This document shows, piece after piece, positions 41,215-51,866 of a stretch of DNA of 64,000 nt. The notes beneath the pieces were generated by a model. That model did not search any database. It saw nothing but the letters and a program-made list of their open reading frames with translations, and was not told the DNA's origin. Source of the DNA: Sophora flavescens. Lineage: Eukaryota > Streptophyta > Magnoliopsida > Fabales > Fabaceae. The stretch lies in assembly GCA_030762895.1 (NCBI GenBank), contig CM061069.1, positions 27,471,085 to 27,535,084 of the forward strand, written 5' to 3'. A program made the position numbers and the translations under genes. Each line of letters starts with the position of its first letter. Positions within the stretch are counted from its first letter, which is position 1.

Positions 41215-42830
41215 TAACATTTGGACGTTAGGTCAATCCATTGGTTTTATATTTTGCTTTTAATTTTTGAGCCTTAAGTCAGTCCATTGCTTCTAAACTT
41301 GTGCCGTTTAATTTTCAGTCTTAGGTTAGCTCATTGTATTTTAATTTTCGGACTTTAGATCATCTCGTTGCTTTTTTTATTTCTGCTTTTAATTTTGGGC
41401 CTTCTGTCAGCCCATTACATTTTAATTTTCGTACTTTAGGTCATCTAAGGGTGCTACTACCTACACCCCACACATTCTCCTTCCACCCTCACACATCTAA
41501 TTTTAGTGTATGAAATGACATTTTTGCCCCTATGAAATTCAAAATCCCTTTCTCCTCTCATCTGGTCCCGCCTACTCGCTTCCTTTCCTCTCTTCTTCTC
41601 GTACCGCCACCGCCACCCACACCCGCTCCCTCTCTTCCTCTCTTCTGGTTCGCACCCACTCCCTTTCCTTTCTTATGGTTTTTTTGTTTAGGGTTTGCTA
41701 TTTTGAATGATTGAGTCCTACATCACATGTTTCCTCTGTTTTTGGTATTCAAACCCTATGTTGCTTTATATTTATGCACTTCAATTTAGTGTATTTTTAT
41801 GGGTGTTATGGTTCCCTTGTAGTTTGTGTTTTTCTTCTCACGATGTCAAGTCCATATATATCTTCAGCATTGTTTCATCTATCAGGTTGGAAAAGGGGTT
41901 TTGGAGGTTCATTACTCATTTTCTTGCTTTGACTTTTTTTTTTTGAGTTCGTTAGAAAGGTGTGGTTTTGTGCTCTTTTTACAAATGAAGGTGTGATTGG
42001 TGTCTTCATGTGTGCAGTTGAAGTAGTGAATTATTGATAGTTGAAGCTTTTAATGTGTGATTTTGTTTTGAGGGAAGAAGAAAACCCATAGTTTTTTATG
42101 AGATAATTTGGAGAATCCCCCCTTCCTCAGTTGGACTTGACATCGTAATGTTTTGAGGGGCAAAAGAAAAGTAATGGTTTATGAGATTATAGAAAAGAGG
42201 TGGTGGAGGGAGATGAGTTAGAAGAGGGTAAAAAATTAGAATTGATATCTTAATAATATTTTGATAATGATTTAAAATAAAAAAAATTCGGGGTGGATGA
42301 AACATGTGTGGGGTTGTAGGTAGCAACATCCGTCATCTAATTGTATTTTAATTTTTGAGTCCTAGGTTAGCCCATTGCTTTTTAATTTCTATTTTTAAAT
42401 TTTGGGCATTCTCATTACATTTAAATTCTTAAACCTTAGGTCTACCTATTGCATTTTAATTTTTGGATCTTCAATTAGCCTATTGCCTTTTAATTTTTAG
42501 TTTGAATTTTGGGCTTTTGGTTTGCCCATCACTTCTATTTATTTTTTTCGTTGTAGTTTCTAGGCTTTAGCTTAGTCCGTTGTTTTTTAATTTCTACTTT
42601 TTAATTTTAGGGACTTAGCTTAGCCCATAGAATTTTATTTTTTGGACCTAATGTCACCCCATTGCTTTTAAATTTCTGATTTTAATTTTCGAGGCTTAGA
42701 TTAGTTCGTTCCATTTTAATTTTTGCTTTTAAATTTTGGGCATTTGATCAGACCAATATATTTTAATTTCTACTTTTTAATTTTAAGCCCTTAAGTTAAG
42801 GATCAGGATTCCTTGCAGTCAGGGATTCCC
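41215..42830. repeat. Degenerate minisatellite interrupted by a MULE-like element
   Basis: Repeated phrases TTTTAATTTTTGGGCCTTAG, GGTTAGCCCATTGC and TTTTTAATTTCTGC recur at 33-48-bp spacing on both sides of the insertion (41215-41448 and 42332-42830). A few more phrases occur near 43000-43060. Units are strongly diverged and alternate between two lengths, suggesting an old higher-order repeat. Confidence 0.7.
41449..42331. mobile_element. Non-autonomous Mutator-like (MULE) element
   Basis: 883 bp with about 40-bp imperfect terminal inverted repeats: left GGGTGCTACTACCTACACCC, right (reverse complement) GGATGTTGCTACCTACAACC, both running on into a CCCACACAT...CCACCC block. It is flanked by a perfect 9-bp duplication GTCATCTAA (41440-41448 and 42332-42340), the Mutator-type length. 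Inside, a CT-rich segment (41550-41680) and an unrelated AT-rich segment have no transposase. The internal sequence could be captured host DNA (Pack-MULE). Confidence 0.85.
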
Positions 42831-43125
42831 TAAAGTTACTGCAGGAAGAAATCTAAAGGTTAGAATTTTATTCAATCATTTTTGTATTATATTTTTTTTT
42901 CAAATACAAAAAATAATGTATGGCTAGGATCTATGTGTAGCTAATTTTTTTTATTTCAAAAATCCATTTCCTTAAAAAAAATGAAGTTAACCCAACACTT
43001 TTAAATTTTCAGGTCATATGTCAGCCATTACTTTTTAATCTCAACCTTTTAATTCAAGGGAGAGAGTTTATTATATTATTATAAGTGGTGAGAACGGTGG
43101 ATTTTAACAATAATTTCGTTGCTTT
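42831..43125. other. Spacer
   Basis: Mostly AT-rich, nothing recognised except a few minisatellite-like phrases. Confidence 0.4.
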
Positions 43126-43700
43126 TTTTTTTTGCTAAAAAAATATAAATTGTAAAATACATTCAAAACAATACAAATTCAACATCGCTAAAAACTGAGA
43201 AGGATGAATCTGCGAATAAACTCACAGCACCCAAGTTAATAGCATAACACGGCAAAATGCTACAATGTGACAAAATCAAAGTGACCGGAATACCCATGCC
43301 TCCGAATTTGTAACGTTGACGCCCAAGTCTTGATTGAATCTGTAATGGATCGAAGTTGATCTGTCAATCTTAACCAAACGAACACCGCAACAAGACGGAA
43401 AACCAAACGACGCCGCAACAAGACGACGAACAAAACAATGCCTCATGCAGGCGACGAAAATGCAGAAAAACACGAAAGAAAAATCAGATCTATGTGGAAA
43501 AACCACTTGTTAGATAAAAGGAGAGAAATAACGATGTATAGAGGTGATTCTAGACCAAAAAATGGCTCAAAATCACCCCCTTTTGGTGGATGAGGAAGGA
43601 GAAAAAGAGAAGTATAGGGAAAGTTGAGAGAGAGAGAGGCGACTCTAGGTTAAAAAGAAAATTGTAAAGAATAAAATTTATTTAAAAGCTACACAACTAT
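43126..43700 (-). repeat. Unassigned repeat-like segment, possible retroposon on the minus strand
   Basis: Poly-T at 43128-43139 would be a poly-A tail on the minus strand. The body is GC-richer than the flanks, with GCAACAAGACG repeats (43388 and 43416). The right part is GA-rich. A 76-codon minus frame (43506-43276) resembles no family I know. ATTTCG lies on both sides but is too short to prove target duplication. It could be the 5' part of a LINE, a SINE-like retroposon or a captured transcript. Confidence 0.25.
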
Positions 43701-44284
43701 TTCGAATAACCACATAATTTTATGTTCACATTTTAGCTAGGCACATATATTCAATGGTTAATATTAGCTGTTCTCACTTTAAGTATTAGTGGGTGATATT
43801 TAGCTATGTATCTTATTCAATTGAATTATAAAAAATAAATACAGTAAAAAATTGATATGTGATAAAAACAATTATGAATATAAAAATTATACTTGGTAAC
43901 TTTGATAGTAAAAAAATAAAAATTAACTATATAAATATATGATATTAACAAAAAAAAAATGTTAAAATTGGTTATTCAAACAAGAGAACGATATAAGAAT
44001 CATACGTAGCGTTGAAAAGGAAGAAAGGTTCAATTATTTAAGCTGGCAAATTACTAGAGGCTGTCCCAAGTCCCAACTATATATGCTGCAAACAGACAGG
44101 AAGGTGGACTTGGATTTAGAAATAGTGTGAGAGTATATTCTATTCAAACAGCCGGCATTTTGGGCCGGAGAACACTCTTATATCAAAGCATCAATTCACC
44201 TAGAATGGCATTTAATTTACACTTTTTAATTAGTGCAAGAATCCAAGACCCATTATATAGTGCAAGAATGGGGAAGCTGCCGTT
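43701..44284. other. Intergenic spacer
   Basis: AT-rich with no supported feature. Confidence 0.4.
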
Positions 44285-44522
44285 TACGTGTGTGTCTGGA
44301 TAAGTATTTGATAAAGTGATTTTTAATAAAATTAATTTTATAAAATTGATTTAGTTATGATTAATTTGAAGTGAAGTGATATATGTTTGAATATTTTTAT
44401 TTTAAAAACAAATCTGATATAAAATTTATTGTAAAACAAATCTGATATATGTTTGAATATTTTTATTTTTTGATAGAGGTAAGATTCAATTATGGAAGTT
44501 TCCAACGTGAAATCAAACACAC
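44285..44522. mobile_element. MITE-like element, copy 2
   Basis: Same family as 30641-30931 in opposite orientation: TATTTGATAAAGTGATTTT, TAAAATTGATTTAG, TGAAGTGAAGTGATATATG and GATAGAGGTAAGATTCAAT. A 26-bp block GATATATGTTTGAATATTTT... is repeated internally near 44379 and 44442. Confidence 0.45.
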
Positions 44523-44841
44523 ATTATATCATGATGTGCAATATTATAACCCATTTCTGTTTTAAAGGTGTGGAGAGGTTTTTAATTGACGTCAAGGTTG
44601 TGATTGTATTGTATTTGTCGATAATTATGGAAAAATATGAATGAAATAGTCATGTCATACGGTTGTAGATACTACTAAAACCAGGATCGTGGTGATAGGT
44701 AGGCAATTAAGACAATTGTCTTACGTCCCAAATTTTTGATTTATTGTTATTACACTTATAATATCTTATAATGTCTGATAAATAATTAAGAACGTACATG
44801 GAAGCTATGAGATCATTTAATTTTGAGTAAACCCATATTTT
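44523..44841. other. Intergenic spacer
   Basis: Includes the palindrome AAGACAATTGTCTT near 44711. Nothing else recognised. Ends with the ATTTT target duplication at 44837-44841. Confidence 0.4.
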
Positions 44842-45306
44842 TGTTGGGAAATGTCAGCATAATTTTCCTCCTCTGTGAACTCAAAAATAAGTACTGAGCG
44901 GAATAAAATAAGTGTAATAACACAGATAATTTTTAGCATGGAAAAACATTCTCAGTGTGAGCAAGGAAAAAAACCACGGGACCCGTAGGCCACTTAAACT
45001 TCCACTATAAAATAATGGGAATACAAAAATACAAGAATATTGTATGCTCAATTTATGTATAACACTCTCACAAATTGGCTCACTATTTTTCTCTTTTAGA
45101 AAACTCTCTCTAAGGCTCTCTCTATTTTTCTCTCACTCTCCTTCTCTTTGATTGTGAGGATTGATATATCCTCCTTTCTCTCATTTGCTTCTATTTATAG
45201 AAGTAAAAAGTGAAGCTTTGTAAGGTAAGTGGTTGGAGGTTGAAGTTTTTCAACCATTATATTTATTATGGGAGACTTTTGCTTTGCTTTGGCTGGATTT
45301 TCAACA
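44842..45306 (-). repeat. Second copia, 3' LTR (left)
   Basis: 465 bp, TGTTG...CAACA ends. A TATAAATA-type box on the minus strand lies at 45199-45192. Confidence 0.92.
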
Positions 45307-45320
45307 ATTCTCCCCATTCA
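45307..45320 (-). other. Second copia polypurine tract
   Basis: Sense strand AATGGGGAGAAT-type purine run against the 3' LTR. Confidence 0.7.
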
Positions 45321-45466
45321 GCTAAAGGGAAAATATTCTTGAATCAGTTTGGGGTTGATGCTAAGCCTGCAACTTCTTTACAGACTTTTAACTTCTCTTT
45401 TGGTAGAGATTTGTCATCTAATCAGTCCTGTTGTCTTTTGTGTGTATTTTCTAAATCTGCAGCAGT

Positions 45467-45990
45467 TTACTTTCCAATACACCACGGATCCAATGATACC
45501 TTACGTCGATGTGTTTCGACCTTGAATGAAAGGTTGAGTTCTTGCTGAGATGGATTGCGCTGACTGTCCAACAGATAACATAGCTTTCCTGATTCTGGCC
45601 TAACTCTTGTAGGAACTTCTTCATCCACAAGATCTCCTTGCAACCTTCGGTGATTGCAATGAATTCTGCTTCTATATATGGTGCTTAAAGCAATACACTT
45701 TTGTAGTCTTGACTGCCATGAGATAGCTCCCCTTGAAAAAGTAATCAGATATCCTGATGTAGACTTTCTTGAATCCAGATCTCCTACCATATCTGCATCT
45801 GAATATCCAAGAAGCATTAAATTTCCATTGCCAAAACACAAGCAGCTTTTGGCAGTTCCTCTCAGATACCGTAGTATCCATTTCACTGTATTTCAGTGCT
45901 CCTTTCCTGGATTTGATAGGATTCTGCTCACAACTCCAACAACATAAACAATGTCTGGTCTTGTACAGACCATTGCATACATAAGACTAC
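45467..45990 (-). pseudogene. Second copia RNase H
   Basis: WILRYLRGTAKSCLCFG, YSDADMVGDLDSRKSTSGYL and GAISWQSRLQ (about 45886-45710) are the copia connection and RNase H start. The second half, normally containing the EAE and DNT motifs, is scrambled by a frame change near 45680. Confidence 0.82.
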
Positions 45991-46892
45991 CCACTGCAGA
46001 AGAATAGGGCACTTTGCTCATTTCTTTTTTTTACTTCATTCCCCGGACATTGCGTCTTACTTAGTTTGAGATGATCAGGTAATGGAACATGCACAGGTTT
46101 GGTATTATGCATGTTGAACCTTTCAAGAACTTTATTGATGTAGTCTTCTTGTGACATCCACAACATTCTTCTAGAACGATCTCTAGTAATCTTCATTTCA
46201 AGAATCTTCTTCACTGCACCCAGATCTTTCATGGCAAAAAACTTGCTCAATGCCTTCTTGAGAGCAGCTATTCTCGCCTTATCTTTCCCAACAATTAGCA
46301 TATCATCAACATACAACATAAGTATGATGGATTCACCATTATCATAGTTCTTCATAAACACACAATGGTCTGCGGAGGTCTTCTTGAAATTGTGTTGGGT
46401 CATGAAGAGATCAAACTTCTTGTACCATTGCCTTGGAGCTTGCTTCAGACCATAGAGGCTTTTCTTCAAACGACACACTAGGTGTTCCTTGCCTCATTCT
46501 GAAAAACCTTCTGGTTGCTCCATATAGATTTCTTCCTCTAGGTCTCCATGTAAGAATGTTGTTTTTACATCAAGCTGTTCAATCTCCAAATCTAGTTTTG
46601 CAGCTAGACCGAGAATTGCTCTAATAGATGTCATCTTCACCACCGGTGAGAAGATTTCTTCAAAATCTATGCCTTTCTTATGGTTGCACCCCTTTACAAC
46701 AATTCCTGCTTTGTACTTGGGGTTTGGGCTGTTCTCTTCAGTCTTGAGCTTGAACACTCTTTTTTCTTTCAGCGCCTTTCGTCCATCTGGTAATCTAACC
46801 AGGTCATACGTTTGATTCTCTTTTAGGGACTGTATTTCTTCTTCCATGGCTTGCAACCATTTCTCCTTCTCATTCGTCTCAATGGCTTCCAT
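45987..46892 (-). pseudogene. Second copia reverse transcriptase
   Basis: Two frames. 46892-46494 reads EKWLQAMEEEIQSLKENQTY, a KAGIVVKG stretch, GIDFEEIFSPVVKMTSIR and LEIEQLDVKTTFLHGDLEEE. 46478-45987 reads KKSLYGLKQAPRQWYKKFD, the active site LYVDDMLIVG (about 46320-46290) and ILEMKITRDR. A stop or shift near 46480-46495 (at SEAR/HLVC) splits them. Confidence 0.9.
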
Positions 46893-47139
46893 GAAGCTTT
46901 GAGGTTCTCCTTCATCAATGAGATTGACGTATTCATCTGAATAGTATCTTCTTGATGGTTGTCTGGCTCTTGTTGATCTCTCACTTGAGGTTCTTGTTCT
47001 ATCTCATCTGTCTCCATCATTTGTTGTCCCACCATCTGGTTCTGACTTTGTTTTTTCTAGTCAGGTTGTTCTGTCTGATTAGATTGCTCCTCATGATCAT
47101 GTTCAATCATTTGAGGAATCTCTCCCCATGAATTGTTTA

Positions 47140-48244
47140 TCACAATGGGACTTGAATCAGAATCATTTTTTGCATTGGCTTCTCAGATTGCTTAATATCT
47201 TGGATCGTTTGATCTTCCAAGAACACCACATCTCTACTTCGAACAATCTTCTTGCTTGCAGGATCCCATAATCTGAAGCCAAGTTCATTTCTTGGTGAAC
47301 CAAGGTATATGCATTCCTTCGTCTTTGCCTCTAGCTTTGCTCTTTCATCTTTAGGAATGTGGACAGATGAACCAAGGTAAATGCATTCCTTTGTCTTTGC
47401 CTCTAGCTTTGCTCTTTCATCTTTAGGAATGTGGACAAATGCCCTACACCCAAAGACTCTCAGGCGACCATAAGAGGCTTTCTTTCCAGTCCATACTTCA
47501 TCTGGAATCTCTCCATTTAAAGGTCTTGAAGGAGACAGATTTATCAGATCAACTTCAGTTTTCACTACTTCACCCCAAAATGATTTGGGAAATTTTGCTT
47601 GAGAAAGCATACTTTTGACTTTCTCTGCAATTGTTCTGTTCATCCTTTCGGCTATTCCATTCATCTGAGGTGTCTTGGGAGGTACTTTCTCGTCTTATCC
47701 CATGAGTTTTATAGTATGTCTCAAACGAACCTATGTATTCTCCACCATTATCAGCTCTCAAGTATTTCAGTTTTCTTCCAGATGCTCGTTCTACAGAAGC
47801 TTGAAAGTCCTTGATAGCTTGAAGAACTTGATCTTTCATCTTCAATGGATACACCCGCACCTTCCTGGAGTGATCATCAATAAAGATAACAAAGTATTGG
47901 GCACCGCCAATGGACCTTTCAGACGATGAGCAAACATCTGAATGAACAAGATCCAGAATCTGCTTTCTTCTTCTTGCATCATCTAATCTTTTAAAAGATA
48001 CTCTGTGTTGTTTACCTGCTAGGCAGTCCTCACAGGATTCAAGTGGCTGCCCTTTTATCTTTGGGAGATGATCTTTTACAAGGATCTCCAAACCCTTCTC
48101 GCTCATGTGGCCCAATCGTCTATGCCACAGTTCTTTGGTTGAGCAACATTCGTCTCCCCTTTGCATATCTTTCCCTGCATAATGTATAGAGAGCCTTCCT
48201 TTCTGCCGCGAGCAACAATCATGCTTCCTCGGTTGAGTTTCCAT
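47140..48244 (-). pseudogene. Second copia integrase with a 72-bp in-frame duplication
   Basis: Zinc region LWHRRLGHMSEKGLEILV and CEDCLAGKQH (about 48140-48010); core HSDVCS (first Asp, about 47945), LRADNGGEY (second Asp, about 47745) and GIAERMNRTIAEK (Glu, about 47650). A frameshift lies near 47680. In the C-terminal region a 24-codon block (VHIPKDERAKLEAKTKEC...) occurs twice in tandem (47296-47439 on the plus strand). It ends with the FLEDQTIQDI tail. Confidence 0.9.
47296..47439. repeat. 72-bp tandem duplication in the integrase C-terminus
   Basis: Two units, period 72, starting TGAACCAAGG at 47296 and 47368, with a handful of substitutions. The reading frame is kept. Confidence 0.93.
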
Positions 48245-48580
48245 CTGCCGCTACCAAATTGGTTTATCATCCCAGCTTCATCTAGCTTTCCAGCTGAGAT
48301 AAGGTTCAGATGCATCTCAGGTACATGTCTTACCTCCTTCAACACAAGCTTGGTTCCATTCTCAGTCATCAAAGTTACTTCACCAATACCGACGATTTTA
48401 CTTGTGACGTGTTTCCCATCTTCACCATACCAAAGTCTCCTTCTTGGTATGATGAGAAGAATTCTTCATGAGGTGTGACGTGGACGGATGCTCCTGAGTC
48501 AATTATCCAGATGCAATCATCAGATGCAATGTTTAGATAATTTTCTTCTCCGATAAGAAATATATTCTCATCATTCGAGG
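48245..48580 (-). pseudogene. Second copia protease and pre-integrase linker
   Basis: WIIDSGASVHVTPHEEFF (about 48515-48465) is the aspartic protease active site. The next segment, VLKEVRHVPEMHLNLISAGK (48350-48290), is the conserved protease tail. The two lie in different frames with a break near 48375-48400. Confidence 0.85.
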
Positions 48581-49409
48581 CCACTGCAGTAGTTGTTCCA
48601 TCTTCTTTCTTCTTCTTTGGGTCAATCTGGTCAGGGTGGATTGTTCCAGCTTGTTGGTCTCTTTTCAAGAATCTACACTCATACTTTATGTGTCCTGGTT
48701 TGCCACAGTAATAACAATTTAGTCTGGTTCGAGATTTGGATCTACCTTGTGATTTTCCACGACCTCCTTTTCCACGATTCTTACTCCTTCTATTTTCAAC
48801 AACATTGGCTTCAAACGGATTGTTCAAGCCTATTTCCCTCCATCTTGACTCTTCATTTAGTAAACAGTCTATAACTGAATCCATTCTAAGCTTTCCGTCT
48901 AGAGCAGAGTTCTTTGAGAGTGACAACTAGAGTGTCCCAACTCTCAGGCAGAGAACTGAGGAGTAGAAGAGTTTGCAACTCATCATCAACACTCATGCAT
49001 GCCTTTGTTAATTGATTATCAATGCCTTTGAAAGAGTTCAAATGTTCGATCATATTTTGACCGGTCCATATACTCTAACTTTACCAATCGTCTGACAAGG
49101 TGGGCTTTGTTCCTGGGCGTCTTCTTTTGAATCAAGGATTCAAGTTTTGTCCACAACTCATGCGCATTGGTATAAGTTGATACATGCTCGATCAAGCTTC
49201 AATCAATATATTTTCGGATCATAGCTACTGCTTTCCGATTCTGAAGCTCCCAATCTTTGTCAGTCTTTCCTTCCGGCATATTCTTTTGGGTGACCTAGTT
49301 CATGCAAATCTTTGCAGTATAGATGATCTTCCATCATCGGCTTCCAGTAGGAGTAGTTATCTGCAATTAGCTTGAACATGTCTCCATCATGAGTGACAAC
49401 TCCCTCCAT
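48581..49409 (-). pseudogene. Second copia gag
   Basis: Starts at the ATG at 49409-49407 (MEGVVTHDGDMFKLIADNYS, then WKPMMEDHLYCKDL), the usual copia gag opening. It has shifts near 49060-49080 and 48930. The CCHC knuckle CYYCGKPGHIKYEC lies at about 48715-48675 and precedes a Lys-rich linker. Most of the capsid region is readable only by changing frame. Confidence 0.85.
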
Positions 49410-49760
49410 CTTGAGTTATACAGGCCAATAGCTCCTCCAACCAGTTGGGTTCTGATAAAATAACACTATACGTGAATAGTGTAGTACAGGTGACAGGTAC
49501 CGAATACTAAAAATTATTGTAGTTTGTGAACAGTGTACCGAGGAGGTTCCCAGCAAAGAGAGGTGGGTCAATAGACACACTTAAATACCAAGTCTTTCCT
49601 AGCCAGAACTTTCCTAGGCATGCACTTTCACACTACCACACTTTATTCGAGCAACAAGAATAATTCTCTTCTGATGTGGAAGATCAGACAATGCTGCAAC
49701 CACAGAGCATACTAAGAATTTTCTTATAAATCCGGCACCTAGTATCCAAGAGCTCTGAGA

Positions 49761-49772
49761 GCTCTGATACCA
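49761..49772 (-). other. Second copia primer-binding site
   Basis: Sense strand TGGTATCAGAGC, tRNA-iMet type, one base from the 5' LTR. Confidence 0.92.
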
Positions 49773-49773
49773 C

Positions 49774-50246
49774 TGTTGGGAAATGCGCAAGATAATTTCC
49801 CTCCTTTGTGAACTCAAAAATAGGCATTATGCGAAAGCGTAAAATAAGTGTAATAACACCAGATAATTTTTAGCGTGGAAAAACCTTCTCAATGTGAGCA
49901 ATGAAGAAAACCACGGGACCCGTAAGCCACTTAAACTTCCACTATAAAACAATGGGAATACAAAAATACAAGAATATTGTATCCTCAATTTGTGGATAAC
50001 ACTCTCACAAATTGGTTCGCTATTTTTCTCTCTTAGAAAACTCTCTCTAAGTCTCTCTCTCTATTTTTCTCTCACTCTCCTTCTCTTTGATTGTGAGGAT
50101 TGGTGTATCCTCCTTTCTCTCATTTGCTTCTATTTATAGAAGCAAAAAGTGAAGCTCCGTAAGGTAAGTGGTTGGAGGTTGAAGTTTTTTCCACCATTAC
50201 ATTTATTATGGGAGACTTTTGCTTTGCTTTGGCTGGATTTTCAACA
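49774..50246 (-). repeat. Second copia, 5' LTR (right)
   Basis: 473 bp, same ends as the left LTR, with scattered substitutions and small indels against it. Confidence 0.92.
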
Positions 50247-51866
50247 ATTTTATCATCCAAAATATATACATCACCATTTTATTCCCCGGACAATTTTTGT
50301 AGTCAATATTTGACTTAGAGAAATGAGTTTAACAAAACCTTACTTTAGGAAGTAATTTGATTAAATTTCATATATGATTGAAGGATTAAGTTGATGACAA
50401 CTATTGAGACACTAAACTAATACGAAAAAATGTTGAGGACCAAAGGGACACTTTGTATTATTGAAAAAGGATCATGCTAACGAGTGTCCTTAGGGCACTC
50501 TTTAAGAAACCAAGAAAAGTAAGTTTTTAAAAGACTTTAACTAAAGAAATAATAATGCTTTTAGAGCATGAAATAGGAATTGTTGTAATGGTATCTTTTT
50601 TTTTTTCTTTTGTAAAAACTAGAATTATTTCCACCGGAAATCTTTACATGTCTTCTTTCTCTTTTATTAGTGAGGATGAGGATTTTCATTTTTTTTGGGA
50701 GCAGACCCTAATTAGCCCTTTGAATCGAGAGGGTCCATAATTTATTAAGTTCTCTTTCCATTTCATTTATTTCATTACAAAAGAGTGATAGCAAACTGAT
50801 TACTAGGGTACCCTTAGTGAATAAAATTGTAAAGCGGGAGACTTGAGTCATATGCTACAAGTATGAGATTTTCATGTATAGTTTATATGATCAAGTGCTC
50901 CCCGTCTATAACGATTGGGTTTTGAAGTACTATGGTTATCTCAAGATTCATATCAATTGGTATATGAGATTTTCACCATGTAGACAAGCAGTGTGATGGC
51001 GCCGACATTGCAATTTTCACTAGTCAAAGGGCTAGTGGCATGCTAGGGCTGGGAAGCATATGGAATCTCATGTCCGGATCCATTTGAGGTAGAAGATTAG
51101 ATTTTATGACATGGTTTTCTGAAGATTAATATCAATTGCTAACTTCTTACTTCAGCTCCATTGAGTTAGATGGGATGCATTAGGATAGGAGGCTCATTAA
51201 TCAATTTGGATTTTCTCCATCCATAACTCTCCATCCTCTCCGTCTCTCTCCTCTTTTTTTTTTTCCTATCATTACCCCTCCCCCTTAATCTTCTTTCTCC
51301 TCACTTCTCTTTATTTTTGGTGCTGCGCAGAGGCAGCACCGCTGGAGACAATCCAGATTGCTCATTGATAATGCTTTATCGCTAAAGTTAAAGTCACACG
51401 TTTACTTTAGTCTTCTCATTGACTGCGAAATTTGAATCTGATAGGAGCTACTAGCTACGTGACTATACAATGAATAAAAAAGTATTTGCATCCTCTCCAA
51501 TGTGTCTGCCTTGTGAATTTTCCATGGTTTCTAACAATAACTCAAGTATTAATAACTCTTTTTAGCCTATTTTGGATCTCCTAATCTTCTTTAAAATATC
51601 ATAGAATCGTTTATAGATTATTCTTTTTTAATTTGTCAGAGATGTTATGTTAAAATGTCGTGTTTTGTTGAATTATTTCAAGATGCAGACTTGTATTTCC
51701 CTTTGTCTAATGTGATTAGTGAAATACCGTATGGAAACAATGTTGTTATTTTTATAGAGTGTGATTGTTATACACGTCGTGTAATTGTTATCCAATCATA
51801 AATTATGGTATGTGATTTCTAAGGTAGTTGGAATAAAAGTCAAATATTTTTTTATGAAGTAACAAA
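50247..51866. other. Intergenic spacer
   Basis: No gene or element recognised in 1.6 kb. A CT-rich tract lies at 51230-51310 and a GC-richer phrase GCTGCGCAGAGGCAGCACC near 51321 can fold on itself. Confidence 0.45.

Larger units (their letters stand above)
44842..50246 (-). mobile_element. Second complete Ty1/copia element (minus strand)
   Basis: LTRs at 44842-45306 and 49774-50246, TGTTGGGAAA to TTTCAACA, with ATTTT duplications at 44837-44841 and 50247-50251. The PBS for tRNA-iMet lies beside the right LTR and the PPT beside the left. Internal order on the minus strand is gag, protease, integrase, RT, RNase H. LTRs differ at many more places than in the first copia element, so this is an older insertion. 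Confidence 0.94.

Noticed and set aside
41532..41946. Pro-rich and hydrophobic frames inside the MULE
   Set aside because: Low-complexity translations of CT-rich sequence; no transposase or known domain.
43276..43506. 76-codon minus-strand frame with Cys residues
   Set aside because: No recognisable family, no promoter or splice context; kept only as part of an unassigned repeat-like segment.
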